A DNA stretch of 64,000 nucleotides, from positions 75,503,124 through 75,567,123 of the forward strand of contig CM049308.1 in NCBI GenBank assembly GCA_026874595.1, written 5' to 3'. The notes beneath the pieces are model-generated. The model saw nothing but the letters and a program-made list of their open reading frames with translations, did not search any database and was not told the DNA's origin. Below are positions 59,501-64,000 of the stretch, in pieces. The position numbers were made by a program, and so were the translations under genes. Each line of letters begins with the position of its first letter. The first letter of the stretch is position 1. This stretch comes from Sipunculus nudus (lineage: Eukaryota; Annelida; Sipuncula; Golfingiida; Sipunculidae).

Positions 59501-61187
59501 TATGTCTCATATATACGCTTAAAACGGTCAATAATTAACACTTTACGTAATATGTAGATTCCTAAAATCTCTTGATAAAATTTTCTTTTTTTTTAAGCGT
59601 TAATCTATTACAATACTTTTTAAGCGTTAATCTATTACAGAACCATTATGATTACAGTTTTAGCCTTTTCTATGTACAATAATCCTGTCTGAAGACGACC
59701 TACGAGACCAGGACCTTGGGGTAAGGAGGATGGGTCACGTCAGGGGAGAAGACTTGTTTCACATTTACTTTACTGCCAACGGCATCCATTAGTCAACCAG
59801 ACCGTTCAAGTAATTTGACGCACGACATGGCCTCATTACACTCCATATACATTGGCTTCCTTACATTTTTTCCAACTCATTCCCCTGCCCACTGCTTATT
59901 AAGACCGGCTTATGCGTGTACGGCCGCCAGGGGCACATGGTTCAATCCGACGGTCAAAGACTAAGCTTTGGAACACAATAGAGTCAACAGTCGGTTTTCA
60001 TACGCCTGTCTATGACGGGACGTGTTATAGCCCGTCCGTTAATGGGGTCAGACGTCACAAAGCTACTTTGTGATGTCGCCGCGATAACTTACCAGGAATA
60101 TGATGAATTTTATGAAACTCAACAGAAATATTCCAATATAATATTTCGCCCAATTTCGAATCCTGGCAAAATCTGTGCATATGTAATGAGTCAGACCATA
60201 CTTTGTTGGTGTTTTGATGACTTAGCAAATATCAGATGAATTTTCATGAAACGAATTATAAATATTAACCAATATAGTTTGTCCTCTGAATTAAATTCCC
60301 GGCAAAATTCACGCATTTTTAATTAAGTCAGAGGTTACGAGGCATACGACGGGCGCATTATGCAACCTTGCGGTGCTATTGTTTCTTGTGTTTCCGCAAT
60401 GCCTAATTCTCTGAGAATAACCTGGTCTTGTTTACAATAGGCTAAGACAACACGCGACAGGAATCCTGATGAACCGTCCCGTTATTCGTACAAGTCCTGT
60501 CACAACAAAACATTCAGAATGAATTAATGCATACTTTAATGAATCAGTCATGAATCATGAGATTCGAAAAATCAGTACTTTTTTAAAGTCACGATTTTTC
60601 CTGTGAGAAACTTAACGAACTTTAACTCTGTAGTTTCTCGCAGTCACATGTCACAGCAGTTGGTCCAGTGCCCTGGCCGACGTATAAGGCAAAGGCGACC
60701 TTTTAACGGAGAGGTGAGTGGAATGAGTAACAAAAACTGCAACGTGAAATCAGCTTGAGAAAAATTTAATGGAGTGTAGACTGTACCTTGTTGCGGGAAC
60801 CCTGAACTTTGAACTCGTGATAATCATGGCTTGGACAGGTGACGTAATCCTGGTGCGTCGCTTTTTCTGTGAGGGGCAACAAGACTAGGTCATACTCGAG
60901 ATTATTCATTCTGTATGGCTGGTGCCACGTGACTTGTGCATAGAGTCGTCCTTCTGACTGGTACACCTCCACACTGACAGTGTCCATCAAGGTGAAGGCC
61001 GTAGTTGGTGTTTTTCTGACACGACTTTCGCTCATGGCGGGAGGGGAGGAGGACAGAGGAAAAGACTCCTTAGGCTTAGTGACAGTCTCAATGTTGATTT
61101 CACTTTTTACATCTGAATATTCAGCAGGTGGTCTGGTTGCCATAGGCGACGTGAAACGACTGGATCTTGGGTTTTTGCTCGATGTTG
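50104..61187 (-). CDS. Receptor tyrosine kinase, FN3-like ectodomain (5' end missing)
   Basis: Eleven minus-strand exons with GT..AG borders and matching phases: 61187-60787, 59188-59017, 58585-58332, 57327-57210, 55766-55584, 55227-55054, 54567-54399, 53461-53314, 52284-52029, 51021-50925, 50509-50104. Together they give 791 residues and a stop. Residues 1-315 are extracellular, FN3-like, with sequons NVT, NES, NET, NTT and NLT. One membrane helix lies at about 324-345. The kinase (about 399-686) has GQGAFGKV, Lys430, alpha-C Glu447, HRDLAARN (Asp551) and CDFG (Asp569), and should be active. The tail has a possible docking site YLEL (Tyr692). It resembles the FGFR/Cad96Ca-like RTK group in kinase style; the subfamily and ligand are not determinable. 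The signal peptide and first exons lie beyond 64000. Confidence 0.92.
50925..51021 (-). CDS. RTK exon: kinase C-lobe
   Basis: Acceptor ctctcttgcag, donor ATT|gtgagt. It reads ASPYPHVALSDLYTLLSRGY and then RMEQPRNCSDE, the standard C-lobe segment after the F helix. Confidence 0.95.
51022..52028 (-). other. RTK intron with a 110-codon open frame
   Basis: The intron holds an antisense-free minus-strand frame (51781-51449). Its start MQSFWIFFVLSAALFINILW looks like a signal sequence; the remainder is Ser/Leu-rich with no domain. No splice signals tie it to the gene. Confidence 0.35.
52029..52284 (-). CDS. RTK exon: catalytic and activation loops
   Basis: Acceptor actatcacag, donor CTCG|gtgaga. 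It has the catalytic loop HRDLAARN, CDFG, the activation segment YLYDHGEYHKLSAGKLP, then KWMAVES (usually APE) and SDVWAYGVVLWEIVTL. Frames on the opposite strand here are shadows. Confidence 0.95.
53314..53461 (-). CDS. RTK exon: kinase insert and alpha-E
   Basis: Acceptor tctttttag, donor ATG|gtaggg. It holds a short kinase-insert loop (HMTSDHGQSELWTI) and the helix TDMLSFARQIALAM leading to the catalytic loop. Confidence 0.9.
54399..54567 (-). CDS. RTK exon: alpha-C helix and hinge
   Basis: Acceptor tatatttcag, donor CAA|gtacgt. Alpha-C reads YREELLCEISMMKRI with the salt-bridge Glu; RHPNVVELVGACT and the hinge LVMEYVPYGNLQSFL follow. Confidence 0.95.
55054..55227 (-). CDS. RTK exon: kinase N-lobe, glycine loop and VAIK
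   Basis: Acceptor gtttacacag, donor AAAG|gtaaat. It carries DEWEIN ahead of the kinase, the nucleotide loop GQGAFGKV and the ATP-anchoring lysine in VAIKILK. Confidence 0.95.
55584..55766 (-). CDS. RTK exon: transmembrane helix and juxtamembrane
   Basis: Acceptor ctcttttctag, donor GGAG|gtaaac. The hydrophobic run (GALSYILSSVLAALLLVIAG) ends in a stop-transfer stretch YRKQRG. A short cytoplasmic segment follows. Confidence 0.9.
56226..57005. repeat. Intronic repeat family copy A with internal tandem units
   Basis: Begins 'cgtatatgacgggacgtatt' and ends 'acgacgggcgtatcatgcac'. Units with 'ggtgtcgccgcgataactt', 'atggattttgataa..ctcaaaagaaatatta' and 'atgaggtcagag' recur three or four times. 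A second copy lies in another intron at about 60008. Confidence 0.8.
57210..57327 (-). CDS. RTK exon: juxtamembrane ectodomain
   Basis: Acceptor ttcttcatcag, donor ACAG|gtacaa. It reads VETLEGDHWIEIAHGALNLT and then a Cys-containing stalk (SQECHALPET). Phase 0 in, phase 1 out. Confidence 0.85.
57370..57550. repeat. Dispersed-repeat-like intronic sequence
   Basis: 'cctccgccaggaaggta..' followed by 'ccgtccgtgtgtgtgtttgatcatgaacgg' has the look of a common invertebrate repeat edge. Identified by resemblance only. Confidence 0.35.
58225..58300. repeat. (TG)n/(TATG)n microsatellite
   Basis: TG-rich then TATG-rich tract in the RTK intron; it generates a Cys/Val-rich chance frame. Confidence 0.85.
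58332..58585 (-). CDS. RTK exon: second FN3-like domain
   Basis: Acceptor tttattcatag, donor TTG|gtgagt. It carries VSVTLEWPSV, sequons NES, NET and NTT, and a final YVAIIIKPGAYYNLLV strand pair typical of an FN3 domain. Confidence 0.85.
59017..59188 (-). CDS. RTK exon: ectodomain with Cys cluster
   Basis: Acceptor aatcatttcag, donor ACAG|gttcgt. It reads TQNYLLKSILYNAEYDIVIN and then PACVNVTKDCTYCHG. The first part closes the preceding FN3-like fold; the C-x(6)-C-x-x-C cluster and a sequon link to the next domain. Confidence 0.85.
60008..60385. repeat. Intronic repeat family copy B
   Basis: Shares with 56226-57005 the opening 'tatgacgggacgt.ttat', 'tgtcgccgcgataacttac', 'atgag.tcaga' and the closing 'acgacgggcg.at.atgca'. 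It is shorter because internal units are missing. Confidence 0.8.
60787..61187 (-). CDS. RTK exon: membrane-distal ectodomain, FN3-like
   Basis: Acceptor ttttattttcaag, donor AAG|gtacag. It starts with two bases of a split codon and ends in phase 0. A Ser/Pro/Thr-rich stretch is followed by VSVEVYQSEGRLYAQVTW and PYRMNNLEYDLVLLPL, an FN3-type pattern (buried Trp, then the N-L-x-Y strand). Confidence 0.85.
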
Positions 61188-61559
61188 CTTGAAAATAAAA
61201 ACAAAACAGTTTTCACTTCTAATAATAGTAATGAAGTAACTACTTAAAGCGACCTTTTGGACACGGAGATTCGGCGAATAAATGAATTTCAAATCGGCAT
61301 GACTCCTGTTGGATCCACAATACATGTGTCCTATACACCAATTAATCAAGACTGCAAATAAACATAACAGCTCAACCAAGCAAACGCTGATGAAAACATT
61401 ACCTTCTATGCGCGGCTATCAAGCTAATTTTTACCATAGAGTCTACGCCATAATCTGCTGACCAGCAACCACAAATACCCACTCACACTGTACAGGATGT
61501 TACTATTCTAGGCTATCATTTTTCTTTCCTCAAAATTGTTATCACGAGTCATTAAACTT

Positions 61560-61760
61560 GATATGTCCGGCACTGAATCGAAAGATTTTTGGCCCGGAGC
61601 TTTATGAACCGGGTCTCCAGGGAGACGGATGTGACAGCGGTTTAATTGAGGACGAAAAGGGTTTCCGGAGATCGCACACTCCGGTGATACGTGGAGCCCT
61701 GTCTCCGCTTATTGTTTATAGGATAAGGGCTGATAAGATAAAAGAACTTCCTTAATGAAC
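61560..61760. promoter_or_regulatory. GC-richer intronic island with GATA motifs
   Basis: A locally GC-richer stretch in a long AT-rich intron upstream of the first visible RTK exon. It ends with 'ggataagg' and 'tgataagataa' (about 61721-61741), i.e. three GATA motifs in about 20 bases. Candidate enhancer only. Confidence 0.3.
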
Positions 61761-61799
61761 ACAATCTTTCATTCTATTATCTGCGAGACTTGCGAGAGT

Positions 61800-63975
61800 A
61801 GCCTGAAATTTCAGGGATGAATATAAATTTCTGAGTCAGCTGATTTCATTTATAGAAGGGCATGCCATCTCAAATCATTCAGCATCGGCGGCTAGGTTTA
61901 CCAGTTTTAGGTGTTTTAAATTAATCATGTTTTCCTTAAGGTTGCACAATTAGCATAAAAACCTATTTCTATAAAGTCCATCCAAAAGTTGTTTTAAATC
62001 CATATAAGACCCATTAATAATAATTTATTTTAAATCTTGTACAGTGTTATTTCTGATGGTTCACATATTGTTTAATTTTTTTTAATGATATTTTAACAAT
62101 TAATTTTTATAAAGGTAAATTATTGAAGCATCCAATTACAGCAAGTCACTTTTTCGTGGGATAATATTAAATTACATGGCAACATATCAAAAATGTTTTG
62201 TGTTGGTGTTTTTCCTTTTTAATGTCTATCTTCTTTAAAACTGAAACATTAACTTTCGATTCCATAAGTGTATAATTTTTTTTTCAACAAGAAAGGCACA
62301 GTGGAGGAAAAACGAAGAAAAAGAATTTTTTTAAGATATTGCCATGTAGTTGTTATATATTATAGTCTGTTTCATCCCCTCATGTCCACCAGTTTTTTGC
62401 TATGAAAATTTTTATTAGGTATATTTCAAGGGAAGCAATTATAGTGTAGAGGAGAGGATTACAGAACCTAATTTTCAACTAGGTAACTAAATTCCAACCT
62501 TATGCCATATTTGAGTAACAGAATTTTCTGAAAATATGAGAAATCAGTCTACATTTTACAACATATCAGACCCACTTATGGCAGTCAAGGTCATTGGTCA
62601 CATGCAAAAACAGCCTCAAATGACAGCTGCTGATTGGATAATCTCATGTAAACACTCTAAAAAATATAACCAGCTAAAACAAAGATGGCTACTTATGGAG
62701 GGACACACAATATCTGCCAGATCATGATAAAGAAACTAAAATGTTGTGAAACATGAACGGGGGATTTATTGTAAGATTCTAAACTGCCATATTAGGTTGT
62801 CACTTCCATATGTTGTTTACTTGGAAAATATTGGAAAATATAAACTTTTAAGTAAATCATCTAAAAAAACAGGTGGACAGCAGGTGGTGAAATGGACTAT
62901 AGTTTAATATATATTACTGTTACTATTTGCTGAATATTGTGTATTTTTTTTATTATTTTTTCAATCTATGTTACAAAAACAGGTAAAAAGTAATGAAACG
63001 GTCAAAATATGTATACCAGTAAAAGAACTAAACATTGTACTAGTTTAAAATAATGTATACTTTTAATATGACCAATAATTTCATTTTATTTGGTTTTAGA
63101 TAGAGGGATTTCTTTTGTTTGTTGCCAATTCTGCTCCCTCTAGGCTTTAGGAACTTTTGTTTTACATTTAGTCTTAGATTAATTATTGGGTATTGTTGCT
63201 TATGACAGCTATGTAACCGTTATCAGTATACGCTTGGTGATTAGACGTGTCAGATTAATGAATATGCATAAATATGTAAAATTTAAATTAAATATTTAAA
63301 TTAAATGATAATTTTTCAAAGTTCGTAAAAGATTTTGTTTGCTCTAAATAGTATCCCTTGAAAGTTAAAGCATTTTTATCTAGTTGTCCATGTTTATCTG
63401 TTGGTAGTTATTGCATGCGGAAACGATGCTCACTGAAAATTATCTAATTTTCTTGGATTAATGAGATTCATTTTTTTATTAAAGAAAGCAGAAAATGAGG
63501 AAATAAAATCTTTAATGGAAATAGCCGCCTTTTAAGAGTAGCCGCTAGGCTGAAGTCTGTAATGTGTAGCTTAGATTAAGTGATGCAGTAGTTCTTTTAA
63601 ATGTGGAGTAATTGATCTCAGAATCCGTTAGAAGTCTAATTAAATCTCACTAAACTGCAGGTTTCTGTTCAGAAATGAATTATGTAAGCGATATTATGTA
63701 CAGTAAATCCAAATACAGCTGCTAATTTCAACTTATGGTGAATGCCGAATCACTAAATGAGAGTAACTTGATGGCAGATTTTAAATTAATGTTACAATTG
63801 TTCTAGATATATCCTGCAATAGTCTCATTTTATAAATCTTTTAATGTATGAGTTTTTATTGTAACATGTTGAAATTTAATTACACCACCTATTTAAATTT
63901 CTATTAGAGCGCTAAATAAAAATTTCGAAAAAAAGGTATCGCATCGAAGACAGAACATATAGAATATATAGATTT
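61800..63975. other. Long AT-rich RTK intron
   Basis: No exon, repeat or RNA gene recognised. It separates the 61187 exon from the possible edge exon. Confidence 0.5.
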
Positions 63976-63981
63976 ACTTAC

Positions 63982-64000
63982 GACCTGTATTGTGCATGAT
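63982..64000 (-). CDS. Possible further 5' exon of the RTK (edge)
   Basis: The 19 bases before a strong donor (gtaagt on the minus strand, 63976-63981) read in phase 1 and join the next exon's two leading bases to a proline codon without a stop. This fits an upstream exon but is too short to prove. Confidence 0.35.

Overview
The window is nuclear DNA of an animal, most likely a lophotrochozoan marine invertebrate such as a mollusc. It is AT-rich, introns are long, splice signals are metazoan (GT..AG), and the mobile-element mix (CR1-like and L1/Tx1-like LINEs, tRNA-derived SINEs, a Ginger-like DNA transposon, hAT relics, MITEs, a miniature LTR element) fits that group. The species cannot be fixed from sequence alone.

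The one convincing host gene is on the minus strand at the right end: a receptor tyrosine kinase (RTK) with eleven exons between 61187 and 50104 that splice in phase into a 791-codon open 3' part. It encodes a glycosylated, fibronectin-III-like ectodomain, one membrane helix, an intact kinase domain and a C-terminal tail. Its 5' end lies beyond position 64000; a possible further exon touches the window edge.

The left 50 kb is mainly repeats. In order: a hAT relic (330-1090); a long AT-rich hairpin (1218-1548); two terminal-inverted-repeat elements (3571-4155); microsatellites and a hairpin (5104-5600); a broken P2X7-ballast-type exon pair (9762-10512); a tandem array punctuated by GGTGGCGCCACC palindromes (12240-12880); a second hAT relic (14390-14805); a miniature LTR element (14894-15319); an LTR-like TATA region (15381-16000); a decayed CR1-like LINE (16700-18060); an L1/Tx1-like LINE (19160-21810); a Ginger-like transposon with about 300-bp TIRs (22062-26307); a Harbinger-type MITE (28616-28912); a SINE remnant (30961-31160); a second miniature LTR element with target-site duplication (32198-32606); tandem repeats (33183-36480); a GC-rich duplicated block with promoter-like motifs (36715-37800); and a SINE with target-site duplication (45818-46138).

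The strongest candidate for something undescribed is the miniature LTR element, present twice. On the minus strand it has about 150-bp LTRs (TG...CA), a primer-binding site matching 12-13 bases of the tRNA-Pro 3' end and a purine tract before the 3' LTR. Inside each intact LTR is a tRNA-like Pol III promoter (A and B boxes). This parallels Cassandra elements of plants, whose LTRs carry 5S rRNA sequence. The Ginger-like element, with a cysteine-rich C-terminal tail and internal tandem arrays on both flanks, is the second most interesting object.
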